From an uncultured Spartobacteria bacterium (GTDB lineage Bacteria; Verrucomicrobiota; Verrucomicrobiia; Chthoniobacterales; Chthoniobacteraceae), in the NCBI GenBank assembly GCA_903916085.1, contig CAIWVL010000328.1:1-45106 (forward strand): a DNA stretch of 45,106 nucleotides. The letters run 5' to 3'. This document shows, one piece after another, positions 17,294 to 25,934 of this stretch. Each line of letters starts with the position of its first letter. The stretch's first letter is position 1. The translations under genes were made by a program, and so were the position numbers. A model generated the notes under the pieces. That model worked only from the letters and a program-made list of their open reading frames with translations. It was not told where the DNA came from and searched no databases.

Positions 17294-18625
17294 CTACTCA
17301 GCTGCCGGTGCGGATGGCGCTTCCACACTGACCGTAGCGTTGGAAACAACGAAATCAAGGGCCTTGGCGGTGAGCAGGTCGGACTCAATTTCCTGCACCA
17401 TGCGGCGGCGACGCACTTCCTTGACGGCTTTTTCCAAACTCATCTCAGCGGCCTGCGCCATCTGGGCGATGCGACCAATGATTTCGTCCTGCTTGACCAC
17501 CAGCTTTTCCTGCTCCGCAATGCGGCTCAGGATGAAGGAACCTTTCAGGCGATTGCGCGCCGTCTGCGAAGCCGTGGCGACCAGTTCTTTCTCGTTTTCC
17601 TTGAGCATTTCCTGGGTCACACCCCGACGCTGATTTTCCTGAAGCACTTCGCGCAGCACTCGGTTGGATTCAGCACGGGCCATGTCCTCGGGCAACTCGC
17701 ACTCTACCTGCGCCAGAAGGCGCTCCATCACTTGATCACGCTTGACGCCGTCGATTTCTGCTTTTTTACGGGTCTCAAGTTCCTGACGAATGAGGTCCCG
17801 CAAGTCTGCCAGCGTTTTTCCAGCAAGGAAGCCGGAGGCGAACTCGTCGTTGAGCTCTGGCAACACGCGCAGTTTGATTTCCTTAACGGTGACCACGTAA
17901 TCGAGCTTCTGGCCCCCAAAGCCTTCGACGGGAAAGTCGGCGGGCACTTCGATCTGGAACTCGCGTACATCGCCGGGTTTGGCACCGACTAGGTGAGCGC
18001 AGAAACCCGGAAAGAATGAAGCGTCGGTCATGCGCAGCCAGAAGCCTTCATTTTTGGACAGGATCTTGCCGACCTTTGGGAACTGCGCATCGATGGGCTG
18101 GCCACCGATGGTTCCCGTGTAATCAACCACCACAAAGTCGTCCATCGCGGCACCGCGATCTTCGGTGAGTTCAACAAAATCAGCCTGACGCTCACGCAGT
18201 CCGTCCAGAGTGGAATCAATTTCAGAGGCGGCCACCGCCTCGGCCGGCACGGAGACTGCAATGCCCTTGTATTCCGGAAGTTCGAAATGCGGCACGGTCA
18301 CAAGCGTCGCCGAGAAAGAGAGCTTGTCGGCCTCCATGCGAACGTCGTCCACATTCTGAACGTGAAGCACGCGCAGGCCTTTTTCGCGAATCGCTTCTTC
18401 GAGACTGCTATTGAGCATTCGAGACTCCAAGTCCTCAGAAATCTGCTTCTGGAAGCGCTTTTCAACCACAGCCCGAGGTACTTTACCCGGACGGAACCCT
18501 GGGATACGGGCCTCCTTCAGAAACTCGTTTACGAGCAGTTCGCGGGTCTGGGAGACGCGCTCCGAGCCCACCTCAATGTGAAGGGTGGCAAGACAGTTTG
18601 GCAGGGTTTCAACAACAGCGTTCAT
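17294..18625 (-). CDS. tig: Trigger factor, ribosome-associated chaperone
   Basis: Peptidyl-prolyl isomerase and chaperone at the ribosome exit tunnel. The 443-residue product from the ATG at 18625 has the ribosome-binding signature region (ARIPGFRPGKVPRAVVEKRF), the FKBP-like domain beginning DDFVVVDYTGTIGG, and a helical C-terminal domain (NENxR...EILEREK-type helices). The frame is open to 18712, but the extra residues precede the conserved start MNAVVETLPN. It heads the tig-clpP-clpX cluster, linking folding and degradation. Confidence 0.94.
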   Translation of the reverse strand: MNAVVETLPNCLATLHIEVGSERVSQTRELLVNEFLKEARIPGFRPGKVPRAVVEKRFQKQISEDLESRMLNSSLEEAIREKGLRVLHVQNVDDVRMEADKLSFSATLVTVPHFELPEYKGIAVSVPAEAVAASEIDSTLDGLRERQADFVELTEDRGAAMDDFVVVDYTGTIGGQPIDAQFPKVGKILSKNEGFWLRMTDASFFPGFCAHLVGAKPGDVREFQIEVPADFPVEGFGGQKLDYVVTVKEIKLRVLPELNDEFASGFLAGKTLADLRDLIRQELETRKKAEIDGVKRDQVMERLLAQVECELPEDMARAESNRVLREVLQENQRRGVTQEMLKENEKELVATASQTARNRLKGSFILSRIAEQEKLVVKQDEIIGRIAQMAQAAEMSLEKAVKEVRRRRMVQEIESDLLTAKALDFVVSNATVSVEAPSAPAAE

Positions 18626-18722
18626 AGTTCTAAAGCGTGAAAAGTGAGTCGAAAAGGTTGAGGGACATTTCGAAAAGGGGGGGCGAGCATAACCAGCGCA
18701 AAGATTTTGCAAACGCCGAAAT

Positions 18723-18754
18723 CCCGTAATTCCGACGGGAAGTTACTTGAGTAA
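18723..18754. promoter_or_regulatory. Two adjacent palindromes upstream of tig
   Basis: CCCGT-N7-ACGGG (18723-18739) and TTACT-TG-AGTAA (18743-18754) lie next to each other about 100-130 bases before the tig start. They are short but perfect and are possible operator half-sites. No known regulator consensus is recognised. Confidence 0.3.
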
Positions 18755-18781
18755 TCTACCACGACTTTGGTGAAAGTTCAA

Positions 18782-18811
18782 AGGCGAGGCCAAAAAACGA
18801 AGCCTTTGCCT
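18782..18811 (-). terminator. Possible terminator after the M16 peptidase gene
   Basis: On the minus strand AGGCAAAGGC and GGCCTCGCCT can form two stacked 4-base stems around a T-rich loop, 11 bases after the stop codon, followed by TTGAACTTTC. It is imperfect and weak. Confidence 0.3.
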
Positions 18812-18821
18812 CTTCCTGAGG

Positions 18822-20093
18822 TCAGCCACGTACCATTTTTCGGAGATCCTCCGTCCCCAACCCGGGTCCAACCAAGGCAGCGGCGGCACCTTCAAACTGA
18901 AGGCACTCGCGCGCCACTGCGTAAATTTCGTCGGCGCTCACCGCGAGAACAGCGCGCTCTACCTCCAACGGTTCCACCACGCGCCCCATCGCCATTAGGG
19001 ACTCCGCCATCCAGGAGGCCTGCTGAGTCGCGCTATCGAGGGCCAAACGCGTTTGCCCAATGGCATACTGAGCAGCCATTTGCAGATCTTTTTTCGAAGG
19101 TGGCCGGGCGCTAAACCGAGCGCACTCCCGGCGGATTGCCGCCACCGCTTTCTCCAGCTTGGCCGGATCCAAATCTGTATAGATGCAAAGCGCCCCTGCC
19201 TCCTCCATGGCTACCACAGAACTCTGCGCTGCATAGCAGTAGCCAAGCCGCTCACGTAGCGTCTGAAACAGACGCGAACTCATGTTTTCGCCCAACATCA
19301 CAGAGAGCAGTCTGAGTGCGAAACGACGCGGATCCGTGCGGCTACAGGTATGAAATCCCAAGGCAAAGTGGGCCTGACCCGTGTCCTCATCCGCTACCCT
19401 GATCGCGGCCTCCGGGTGAGCTGACAAAACCGGGCGAGAGGCAGTCCCTTTTGGCAAACGCTCCAACGGCTCGCGCACCTGCTTCAAAACTTCCTCGTGC
19501 GGGACGGGTCCGGCGACTGTAAAAATTGTATTTCTTCCAGTGTAATGCCTTTTACGGAAAGCAACTAGATGCTTTCGCCCGATACGCTCCACATCCTTTA
19601 AGGTACCCGTGAGAGGGCGCCCTAAGGGGTGATCTGGCCAGAGACTTTCCGAAAGCAAATCTTCTGCCCATTGCGAGGGAGAATCTTTGAGTGAAAGAAT
19701 CTCCTCGCGAATGACTTCCCGCTCCCGTTCGAGTTCCTGTTCGGGGAAGTCAGCGTCGAGATACATTTCCAGAAGCACGTCCGCGAGCCGTCCAAAATAA
19801 GAGGCGTCTGCTTTGGCATAATAACAGGTGTGGTCCTCGGTCGTGTAGGCGTTGAGATAACCGCCAACGCCCTCCACGGCTGCGGTGAGCTCCCGCGCGG
19901 AGCGGTTTCCTGTCCCCTTAAAGAGAAGATGCTCAAGAAAATGGGCGACCCCGCCTTCGCCCCGACGCTCGTGCCGTCCACCGACCTCGGCCCACACGCC
20001 GACGCTTGCACCACGCATGTGTGGCATCCAAGCGGTAGCAACGCGCGCTCCGTTGCTCAGAATGGTGACTGTATATTGTGAGGGAGCTGTCAT
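18822..20093 (-). CDS. Zinc-dependent peptidase, M16 (insulinase/PqqL-YmxG type)
   Basis: Processing-peptidase-like metalloprotease. The 423-residue product has the inverted zinc motif HFLEH at residues 51-55 (His51, Glu54, His55) with the third ligand about Glu130 in EREVIREEI. It has the C-terminal inactive M16 domain (LGENMSSRLFQTLRERLGYCY), the usual two-domain layout of single-chain bacterial homologues such as B. subtilis YmxG. Its start directly abuts the ispD stop codon, so the two are co-translated. The substrate is unknown. Confidence 0.92.
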   Translation of the reverse strand: MTAPSQYTVTILSNGARVATAWMPHMRGASVGVWAEVGGRHERRGEGGVAHFLEHLLFKGTGNRSARELTAAVEGVGGYLNAYTTEDHTCYYAKADASYFGRLADVLLEMYLDADFPEQELEREREVIREEILSLKDSPSQWAEDLLSESLWPDHPLGRPLTGTLKDVERIGRKHLVAFRKRHYTGRNTIFTVAGPVPHEEVLKQVREPLERLPKGTASRPVLSAHPEAAIRVADEDTGQAHFALGFHTCSRTDPRRFALRLLSVMLGENMSSRLFQTLRERLGYCYAAQSSVVAMEEAGALCIYTDLDPAKLEKAVAAIRRECARFSARPPSKKDLQMAAQYAIGQTRLALDSATQQASWMAESLMAMGRVVEPLEVERAVLAVSADEIYAVARECLQFEGAAAALVGPGLGTEDLRKMVRG

Positions 20094-20786
20094 TTAGGAG
20101 ATACCGACCGACTCCCGTGCGCGGCTGGCTAGAACCATTTCAGCTAACTCAATGTCGCGAGGGTAGGTGATTTTGAAATTCCAGTCGGGGTTATCAAAGA
20201 GTGCAACGGTTCTGCCTAGGCGCTCCATGGCGGAAACCTCATCCGTCACAAGCTCACCGCGAGCGATAATCCCGGCATAAGCTTGACGCAGCAGTGGCAG
20301 CTCAAACATTTGAGGCGTTTGCATGGCCCAAAGACCTACGCGTTCGACACTTCCGAGCACCATACGCGACTCATTGGCCCTCTTAACGGTATCCGCAACC
20401 GGCACGGCACAGCTCGCAGCGGCATGTTGGCGAGCGAGCGCCAAACAACCAGAGAAGGCACGCGGCGTGAGAAGGGGGCGTGCCGCGTCGTGCACCGCTA
20501 CAAGACCATCGGCAGCAAGCTTTTCCAGACCGGCACTCACGGAGAGATGCCGTTCGGCCCCGCCTGCAACCAGAAAAAACGGCAACCCAGGCGCAGCGGA
20601 TTCAGCAAGGCGAGCGGCCAGAGGAAACAGTTCTGGCCGAGTGACAAGCGTGATCGACTCCACCTCGGCGCACTGAGCCAAGGCACGAATAGAGTGCCAG
20701 AGCACGGGCTGGCCGGCCAACGGGGCTAAGAGTTTATCAAAGCCCATGCGTCGGGAGGAACCGGCAGCGACGAGGATGGCGTGCAT
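20094..20786 (-). CDS. ispD: 2-C-methyl-D-erythritol 4-phosphate cytidylyltransferase
   Basis: Third step of the MEP isoprenoid pathway: MEP plus CTP gives CDP-ME. The 230-residue product has the nucleotide-binding start AAGSSRRMGFDKLLAPLAGQ, the conserved VAVHDAARPLLTP and TPQMFE motifs, and EVSAMERLGRTV near the end. Normal length. It lies between yqeY (21 bases) and the M16 gene. The next pathway gene seen, ispF, is about 5 kb away on the other strand rather than fused or adjacent. Confidence 0.95.
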   Translation of the reverse strand: MHAILVAAGSSRRMGFDKLLAPLAGQPVLWHSIRALAQCAEVESITLVTRPELFPLAARLAESAAPGLPFFLVAGGAERHLSVSAGLEKLAADGLVAVHDAARPLLTPRAFSGCLALARQHAAASCAVPVADTVKRANESRMVLGSVERVGLWAMQTPQMFELPLLRQAYAGIIARGELVTDEVSAMERLGRTVALFDNPDWNFKITYPRDIELAEMVLASRARESVGIS

Positions 20787-20807
20787 GGGGCGGTGGAAGA
20801 AAAAGCC

Positions 20808-21260
20808 TCACCCGAGCTTTGCAGACACGGCCGCGCTGAGCGTACGACCATCGGTGCGACCGGCGGCTTTTTCGGAAGCGAGCTTCATAACGGCTCCCAT
20901 TTGCGCTTTGGACGTGGCGCCGAGCTCGGCGATGGCGGCGTCAACGACGGTTTGAAGTTCTGCCGGCGAGAGCGGCTGGGGTAAGTAAGCGTTCAGAACG
21001 AGCAGTTCTTCTTGCTCCTTATCGGCCAGATCCTGACGCCCACCCTTAGAAAAACCCTCAATAGAGTCTTGGCGTTTTTTGGCCTCTTTGCGTAGGACGG
21101 CCTGAGCGGCAGCAGCGTCCAGACGGACCTCAGCGCCCCCCAGTTCGATGGCTGCGTTTTTGAGAGCGCTTTTCAGCATGCGCAGCACTCCCAATCGGGC
21201 GGTTTGCTTGGCCTTCATCGCTTCTTTGATGTCCGAGTCGATCTGCTCCTGAAAATCCAT
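20808..21260 (-). CDS. yqeY: GatB/YqeY domain protein
   Basis: Small helical protein resembling the C-terminal tRNA-binding tail of GatB. The 150-residue product has the typical N-terminus (QIDSDIKEAMKAKQTARLGVLRMLKSALK), the EEQEELLVLNAYLPQPLS segment and the final GRTDGRTLSAAVSAKL. The molecular role of the family is uncertain; a link to tRNA charging is assumed. It heads the minus-strand run into ispD. It is one of few genes here with a clear ribosome-binding site (GGAG, 5 bases before the ATG), and this site is in a hairpin. Confidence 0.93.
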   Translation of the reverse strand: MDFQEQIDSDIKEAMKAKQTARLGVLRMLKSALKNAAIELGGAEVRLDAAAAQAVLRKEAKKRQDSIEGFSKGGRQDLADKEQEELLVLNAYLPQPLSPAELQTVVDAAIAELGATSKAQMGAVMKLASEKAAGRTDGRTLSAAVSAKLG

Positions 21261-21265
21261 AAGGA

Positions 21266-21284
21266 CTCCAGATTAGTGCTGGAG
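21266..21284 (-). promoter_or_regulatory. Hairpin burying the yqeY ribosome-binding site
   Basis: On the minus strand CTCCAG-CACTAAT-CTGGAG forms a perfect 6-base stem with a 7-base loop. The 3' arm contains GGAG, which is then 5 bases from the yqeY ATG, ideal Shine-Dalgarno spacing. Pairing would mask the site, so opening of the stem could control translation. Confidence 0.5.
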
Positions 21285-21404
21285 CGTGTGTCTGGGAAAG
21301 CATTTGAAGCCCCGACAGGCAGGAGTTCGGTCGTGAGGCTGAGTTTGGGGCCCATCCTTTGTTCAAGCGTCTCACCGTGCAGCAGTCGTCAACCTGCGGC
21401 GACG

Positions 21405-21480
21405 CAAAACGGGATCACGCCGTGTTCCTGCCGGTTGTAAAAATCGCGACTGTCCCGCAAGGGAGCTGGCCCAAGAAGCG
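21405..21480 (+). ncRNA. Cobalamin-riboswitch-like core, divergent or remnant
   Basis: The stretch 21439-21460 (AAAATC, 3 bases, then GACTGTCCCGCAA) matches the strongly conserved core of cobalamin riboswitches. An AAAACGGGA (about 21406-21414) resembles the upstream AAxxGGGAA element. The later conserved parts (a GCCACTG block and a closing AGACCTGCC) are not found, and the spacing is longer than usual. No B12-related gene follows; the next is trpB. This may be a degenerate copy. Confidence 0.3.
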
Positions 21481-21820
21481 GAGCAGAACGTTGACACGCT
21501 TCTGGTTCGACTAGGTGAGAAAACGTGAAGGCTTAAGTTTTGAGCCATGCCAAAGGCAGAGAGAACTTTTTGGGCACATCAGAGGAGCTTTTCGTCCAAC
21601 TTGAAGTTCATTCGCCTTGATCCGTTTCTGGCCCCCCAGATGCGGGCGGTTATGTGCGTGTGTTCCGATGGTGTTGCTTGCGTTCACTCGCTGGCTTGCG
21701 TTGAACCCCTCGGGTTCAGGAAGCGTTTATTTGTGATTGGCCCCAGGCGCGGGCGGGAGGCCTGCTCCTCTGTTCGGTTTGCATTGGCACTGCGCCGCTT
21801 CGCTTCCTAGACTGGCGGAA

Positions 21821-23014
21821 ATGATCGACCTCCAAAACCTCCCCGACCAGAACGGCCATTTTGGTCCGTACGGCGGCATGTTCGTCCCTGAGACGCTCAT
21901 GGACGCGCTCAACACGTTGACTGAGGAATACGCTAAAGCGCGCGAGGACAACACTTTTCAAGCAGAACTAGCCGCTTCGCTCAAGGATTTCGCAGGCCGC
22001 CCTACCCCACTCTATTTCGCGGAACGCCTTACCCGCGAGTTGGGCGGAGCCAAGGTGTACTTTAAACGCGAGGACCTTCTCCACACCGGGGCTCACAAAA
22101 TCAACAACGCCCTCGGCCAAATCATCCTCGCGAAGCGGATGGGCAAAAAACGCATCATCGCGGAAACAGGTGCGGGCCAGCATGGCGTCGCCACGGCAAC
22201 GGTGTGTGCGCGGGCAGGGATGGAGTGTATTATTTATATGGGCGCCGTGGACATGGAGCGCCAGGCACTCAACGTGGCCCGTATGCGCTTTTTGGGTGCC
22301 AAAGTCGTGGGAGTGACCGCCGGACAAGCCACTCTGAAGGAGGCCATCAACGAGGCCATGCGCGACTGGGTCACCAACGTGCGCACGACCCACTACATTT
22401 TGGGGTCCGCCTTGGGTTCGCACCCTTATCCTATGATTGTGCGAGATTTCCACAGGGTGATCGGGGAGGAAACGCGGCAACAAGTTTTGGAGCGCGAAGG
22501 GCGACTGCCAGATTTGCTCGTGGCCTGCGTCGGCGGCGGCAGCAATGCGATCGGACTGTTTTGGCCATTCCTGAACGATGAAGGCGTCAAAATGACAGGG
22601 GTGGAAGCCGGTGGACGCGGGATCCACTTGGGAGACCATGCGGCACGTTTTGAGGGCGGAAAGCTGGGCGTGCTACAGGGCACCCGAACCTATCTCCTCA
22701 CCGATAATGACGGCCAAATCCAGCTCACACACTCCGTCTCCGCGGGACTGGACTATGCGGCCATCGGGCCCGAGCACGCTTATTTACGAGACCAAGGCAG
22801 GATTGATTACGCTTACGCCACGGATGATGAAGCGTTGGCAGCGTTCCAGCACCTTTCGCGGACTGAGGGGATTATTCCTGCCCTGGAAACGGCTCATGCC
22901 GTTGCACATGTGCTTAAAGTCGCTCCTACGATGGATCAGGACCACATCCTCGTAGCGAACCTGTCGGGACGCGGAGACAAGGACGTAGCACAGGCTGCGG
23001 CGTTGCTGCTTTAA
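21821..23014 (+). CDS. trpB: Tryptophan synthase beta chain
   Basis: Condenses indole with serine to tryptophan using PLP. The 397-residue product starts [20 protein letters not shown], has the PLP lysine in [10 protein letters not shown] (Lys93), the catalytic Glu115 in AETGAGQHG, the phosphate-binding GGGSNAIG, and ends with the NLSGRGDKD motif. It is the TrpB1 type that works with TrpA. The frame is open upstream to 21737, but the conserved start is at 21821. trpA is not next to it; the downstream gene is yicC (15 bases). No Shine-Dalgarno sequence is visible. Confidence 0.97.
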   Translation: MIDLQNLPDQNGHFGPYGGMFVPETLMDALNTLTEEYAKAREDNTFQAELAASLKDFAGRPTPLYFAERLTRELGGAKVYFKREDLLHTGAHKINNALGQIILAKRMGKKRIIAETGAGQHGVATATVCARAGMECIIYMGAVDMERQALNVARMRFLGAKVVGVTAGQATLKEAINEAMRDWVTNVRTTHYILGSALGSHPYPMIVRDFHRVIGEETRQQVLEREGRLPDLLVACVGGGSNAIGLFWPFLNDEGVKMTGVEAGGRGIHLGDHAARFEGGKLGVLQGTRTYLLTDNDGQIQLTHSVSAGLDYAAIGPEHAYLRDQGRIDYAYATDDEALAAFQHLSRTEGIIPALETAHAVAHVLKVAPTMDQDHILVANLSGRGDKDVAQAAALLL

Positions 23015-23029
23015 CAAAACTGCAACACA

Positions 23030-23908
23030 ATGATGCGCAGCATGACAGGCTACGGCCGTGCCGAGGCAGCCGCCGACGGGATGCGATTCACCGTGGAAGT
23101 GCATTCAGTCAACCGGAAGCACATTGACATCGCCCTGAGCCTGCCCCGAGCGCTCCTGCCGATTGAAGGGCGTGTGCGTGAAAAAGCGCAATCACGGGTG
23201 GCGCGTGGGCGTCTAGCCGTGACCGTGGCCTTGGTGCCTGTCGGCGACTCCGCTGCCGTTCAGGTCATAGACGAAGCGCTCGCACAGCTTTACGCCGACT
23301 CCATGCGGCGACTTCAGCAGCGTCTTGGCTTGGAGGGCGGCGTTACCTTGGACGCCGTTTTGCGTGCGCCGGGTGTTCTGCTAACCCCGGGGCAAGGGGC
23401 AGATCCCGAGGCTGCGTGGCCGCTGGTGGAAATGGCGTTAGGCAGTGCGCTGGATGCACTCATTGCGATGCGCGAGACCGAGGGAGCGGCACTGGCAGCG
23501 GATCTTGAGTCCCGGCTGGCCACGCTGCGCGAGTGCGTGGCGCATATCCGAGTACGAGCGCCTGAGATCACCGCGCAGTATCGAAGGCTGCTGTTGGAAC
23601 GCCTTCGCACGGCGGAAATCGAACTGCCCGTGGACGATGAAAGGCTATTGCGCGAGCTTGCGTTATTTGCAGACCGGGGCGACGTAAGTGAGGAATTAAC
23701 CCGGCTGGATAGCCATTTCGCGCAGCTGGATAAACTCCTCCAAAGCACGGTGCCAGTCGGCCGGACTTTGGAGTTTCTGACCCAAGAAGTGGCGCGAGAA
23801 TTGAACACGCTCAGTGTAAAGTCAAACGATGCACCGACTTCTCACTGGGTGGTGGCTGCGAAGGCCGAGATCGAGAAGGTTCGCGAACAAATTCAAAACA
23901 TCGAATAA
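23030..23908 (+). CDS. yicC: YicC-family endoribonuclease
   Basis: Member of the YicC/YloC family, whose members have endoribonuclease activity. The 292-residue product has the hallmark N-terminus RSMTGYGRAEAA (start MMRSMTGYG at 23030; ATG at 23033 also possible), FTVEVHSVNRKHIDI, and the DUF1732 C-terminus RTLEFLTQEVARELNTLSVK with KAEIEKVREQIQNIE. Normal length. It is followed almost directly by gmk, the common yicC-gmk pairing. Confidence 0.95.
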   Translation: MMRSMTGYGRAEAAADGMRFTVEVHSVNRKHIDIALSLPRALLPIEGRVREKAQSRVARGRLAVTVALVPVGDSAAVQVIDEALAQLYADSMRRLQQRLGLEGGVTLDAVLRAPGVLLTPGQGADPEAAWPLVEMALGSALDALIAMRETEGAALAADLESRLATLRECVAHIRVRAPEITAQYRRLLLERLRTAEIELPVDDERLLRELALFADRGDVSEELTRLDSHFAQLDKLLQSTVPVGRTLEFLTQEVARELNTLSVKSNDAPTSHWVVAAKAEIEKVREQIQNIE

Positions 23909-23912
23909 CGCC

Positions 23913-24554
23913 GTGAAAACCGCCGAAGCACTTCCCTTCCACACCCGGCGCACCGGGATTTTGTTTGTCATTTCCGCTCCCTCGGGCGCGGGTAAAAGCA
24001 CACTCCTCCATGGACTTCGCCACTACGGCGATTTTGTCTACTCGGTTTCCTGCACCACCCGCAGTCCCAGGCCCGGCGAGCGCGATGGAGAGGACTATCA
24101 CTTCCTCTCCCGCACCCAGTTTGAGGAGGAGATTCACAACTCCAACTTGCTGGAGTACGCCGAGGTACACGGGAACTTTTACGGAACGCGCAAGGATGCC
24201 ATCGCCGAAATTCTGGCTTCAGGCACTGATGTCCTCGTGGACGTGGACGTGCAGGGGGCGAAGTCCATCCGCAACTGTGGCGACACGGCCATTACGGGCG
24301 CGTTAATCGACATTTTCCTAGCGCCTCCCAGCATGGAGATTCTGACCGAGCGCCTCCATAAACGCGGGACGGAAAGCCCCGAGCAACTCACGCTTCGTCT
24401 CAACAACGCCACACAAGAAATGCACTGCTGGAGAGAATACCAGTACCTGCTCATCAGCGGCACAGCCGAGGATGACCAGAAACGGTTCCGGGCAATCATG
24501 GAGACCGTCCGAATGCAGAGTGCGCGATTACAGCCCAACGGAGGGCAGGAGTGA
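23913..24554 (+). CDS. gmk: Guanylate kinase
   Basis: Phosphorylates GMP to GDP. I choose the GTG at 23913 (213 residues, normal length), 4 bases after yicC ends. An ATG at 23829 in the same frame would overlap yicC by 80 bases and add non-family residues. P-loop SAPSGAGKST is at about residues 21-30. The GMP-binding region (SCTTRSPRPGERDGEDYHFL) and DVDVQGAKSIR are present. Its stop overlaps the next start as GTGA. rpoZ, often next to gmk, is not here. Confidence 0.94.
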   Translation: MKTAEALPFHTRRTGILFVISAPSGAGKSTLLHGLRHYGDFVYSVSCTTRSPRPGERDGEDYHFLSRTQFEEEIHNSNLLEYAEVHGNFYGTRKDAIAEILASGTDVLVDVDVQGAKSIRNCGDTAITGALIDIFLAPPSMEILTERLHKRGTESPEQLTLRLNNATQEMHCWREYQYLLISGTAEDDQKRFRAIMETVRMQSARLQPNGGQE

Positions 24555-25093
24555 GTGCGCCCGTGGTGATTCTGGGAGTCACCGGATCCATTGCTGCCTA
24601 CAAGTCGGCCGACATCGCAAGCCGCCTATTGCGAGAGGGTTGCGAAGTTCACGTGGTCATGACGGCGGCTGCAGAGCAATTTATTACTCCCCTCACTCTC
24701 CAAACTCTTTCCCGCAACGCCGTGGTGCGTTCCAGTGCCACCGCACGCCCCGATTGGAAACCCGTCCACATCGAACTCGCTGACCGCGCGTCGCTCCTGC
24801 TGATTGCGCCGGCCTCAGCCAATGTACTCGCAGAACTAGCCCTCGGACTGGCGGGGCATCCGCTCGCGGAAATCGCGCTGGCTACACGGGCGCCGCTCCT
24901 GGTCGCCCCCGCGATGAACGGGAACATGTGGCATCATCCTGCGACCCAACAGAATGTGACGACGCTTAAAAGCCGGGGCGTCCATTTCATCGGGCCTGAG
25001 GAAGGTCTCCTCGCCTGCGGCTATGAAGGCACGGGGCGCCTTGCCGAACCGCCCGAGATTGTGGCGGCTGCGATGGCGCTCTTGGCCCTATGA
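24551..25093 (+). CDS. coaC: Phosphopantothenoylcysteine decarboxylase (CoaC only)
   Basis: Flavoprotein that decarboxylates phosphopantothenoylcysteine in coenzyme A synthesis. The 180-residue product (GTG start) has the flavin-binding N-terminus VTGSIAAYKSADIASRLL, the catalytic His in VHIELADRA, the PASANVLAELA loop, APAMNGNMWHHPAT, and the substrate-clamp region ACGYEGTGRL. It ends there: the CoaB synthetase domain, fused in most bacteria, is absent, so this is a stand-alone CoaC. The GTG start is embedded in the gmk stop. A flavoprotein of the UbiX/EpiD type is possible, but the motifs fit CoaC better. Confidence 0.88.
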   Translation: MSAPVVILGVTGSIAAYKSADIASRLLREGCEVHVVMTAAAEQFITPLTLQTLSRNAVVRSSATARPDWKPVHIELADRASLLLIAPASANVLAELALGLAGHPLAEIALATRAPLLVAPAMNGNMWHHPATQQNVTTLKSRGVHFIGPEEGLLACGYEGTGRLAEPPEIVAAAMALLAL

Positions 25094-25166
25094 GAATTTC
25101 GATTCCCCTTCCCGCCCGTTTGCAGCCTACGCTCAGGGCTGTCCGCACTACCCTTTTTCCTTTTTC

Positions 25167-25934
25167 ATGAACGCTCAGCACTCTGAATCCCTGCCCTTGA
25201 CCACGGCCATTGCCGCCGCACGCGCCGCCGGAAAACTGATCCGCTCGCAGTTTGGGCGTCCACTCGATGTGGCAGAGATGTTTGCCCACGACATCAAGCT
25301 GGATCTAGATGTGCAGTCGCAGGAACTCATCACCGAGGCGCTGTTGAAGGCGTTTCCGCACCACGCAATCTACGGGGAAGAGGGCATTGCTGGAGATCAA
25401 AGCAGTGAATGGCAGTGGATTGTAGATCCCATTGACGGGACGGTGAACTTTTTCTACTCCATCCCGCACTTCTGTATCTCCATCGCACTCAGGCATAAGA
25501 ACGAGATTGTCTTGGGCGTCATCTATGATCCGATGCGGGACGAACTGTGGGAAGTGGAGAAAGGTGGCGTTCCCAAGCTTAATGGGGAACCGATTCGAGT
25601 TAGCCAACGCACCAAGCTCTCGGATGCAGTGGTGAGCGTGGGGATGTCGAAATCACCAGATGTTGCCAAGCAGGCCACCGCCATTCTGGAGAAATACGTC
25701 CACCGGGCCCGCAAATGCCGCCTGATGGGAAGTGCCGCGCTGGACCTCGCCTATGTGGCCTGCGGCCGCCTCGACGCCTACATCGAGCAGTCCGTAAGCC
25801 TTTGGGACGTGGCCGCCGGACAGCTTTTGGTGGAAGCCGCTGGAGGCCGCTTTGAATCGGTCGCGCGCACCGATAACCCCGACAAAATCGCCGTCCGCGC
25901 CTGGAACGGAGTGGTAGATCTCTCCGTAGAATGA
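25167..25934 (+). CDS. suhB: Inositol monophosphatase family protein
   Basis: Metal-dependent phosphatase of the IMPase/SuhB/CysQ fold. From the ATG at 25167 it has 255 residues, with the metal-binding EEG (Glu71-Glu72), DPIDGTVNF (Asp87, Asp90) and the late WDVAAGQLLVEAAGG motif, all three standard for the family. The frame is open to 25023, which would overlap coaC, so I chose the inner ATG. It overlaps ispF by 4 bases. Substrate (inositol-1-phosphate, 3'-phosphoadenosine phosphate or another) cannot be decided from motifs. Confidence 0.9.
   Translation: MNAQHSESLPLTTAIAAARAAGKLIRSQFGRPLDVAEMFAHDIKLDLDVQSQELITEALLKAFPHHAIYGEEGIAGDQSSEWQWIVDPIDGTVNFFYSIPHFCISIALRHKNEIVLGVIYDPMRDELWEVEKGGVPKLNGEPIRVSQRTKLSDAVVSVGMSKSPDVAKQATAILEKYVHRARKCRLMGSAALDLAYVACGRLDAYIEQSVSLWDVAAGQLLVEAAGGRFESVARTDNPDKIAVRAWNGVVDLSVE

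Larger units (their letters stand above)
21261..21820. other. 560-base gene-free spacer between yqeY and trpB
   Basis: Divergent intergenic region. It holds the yqeY leader hairpin, a cobalamin-riboswitch-like core (around 21405-21480), a TTGACA sequence (plus strand, about 21490) with a weak TAGGTG 15 bases later, and a perfect hairpin GAACCC-CTC-GGGTTC (21703-21717) about 100 bases before trpB. Short open frames (e.g. 21547-21810) have no recognisable protein and no tryptophan-codon cluster, so I see no classic trp leader peptide. Confidence 0.6.

Noticed and set aside
16885-17388. Minus-strand open frame spanning the tig-clpP spacer
   Set aside because: It overlaps both genes in another frame, and its translation is Arg/Pro/Phe-rich without motifs; the region reads better as regulatory.
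21547-21810. Possible trp leader peptide or small gene before trpB
   Set aside because: Only one Trp codon, no attenuator pair of hairpins, and no protein family resemblance.
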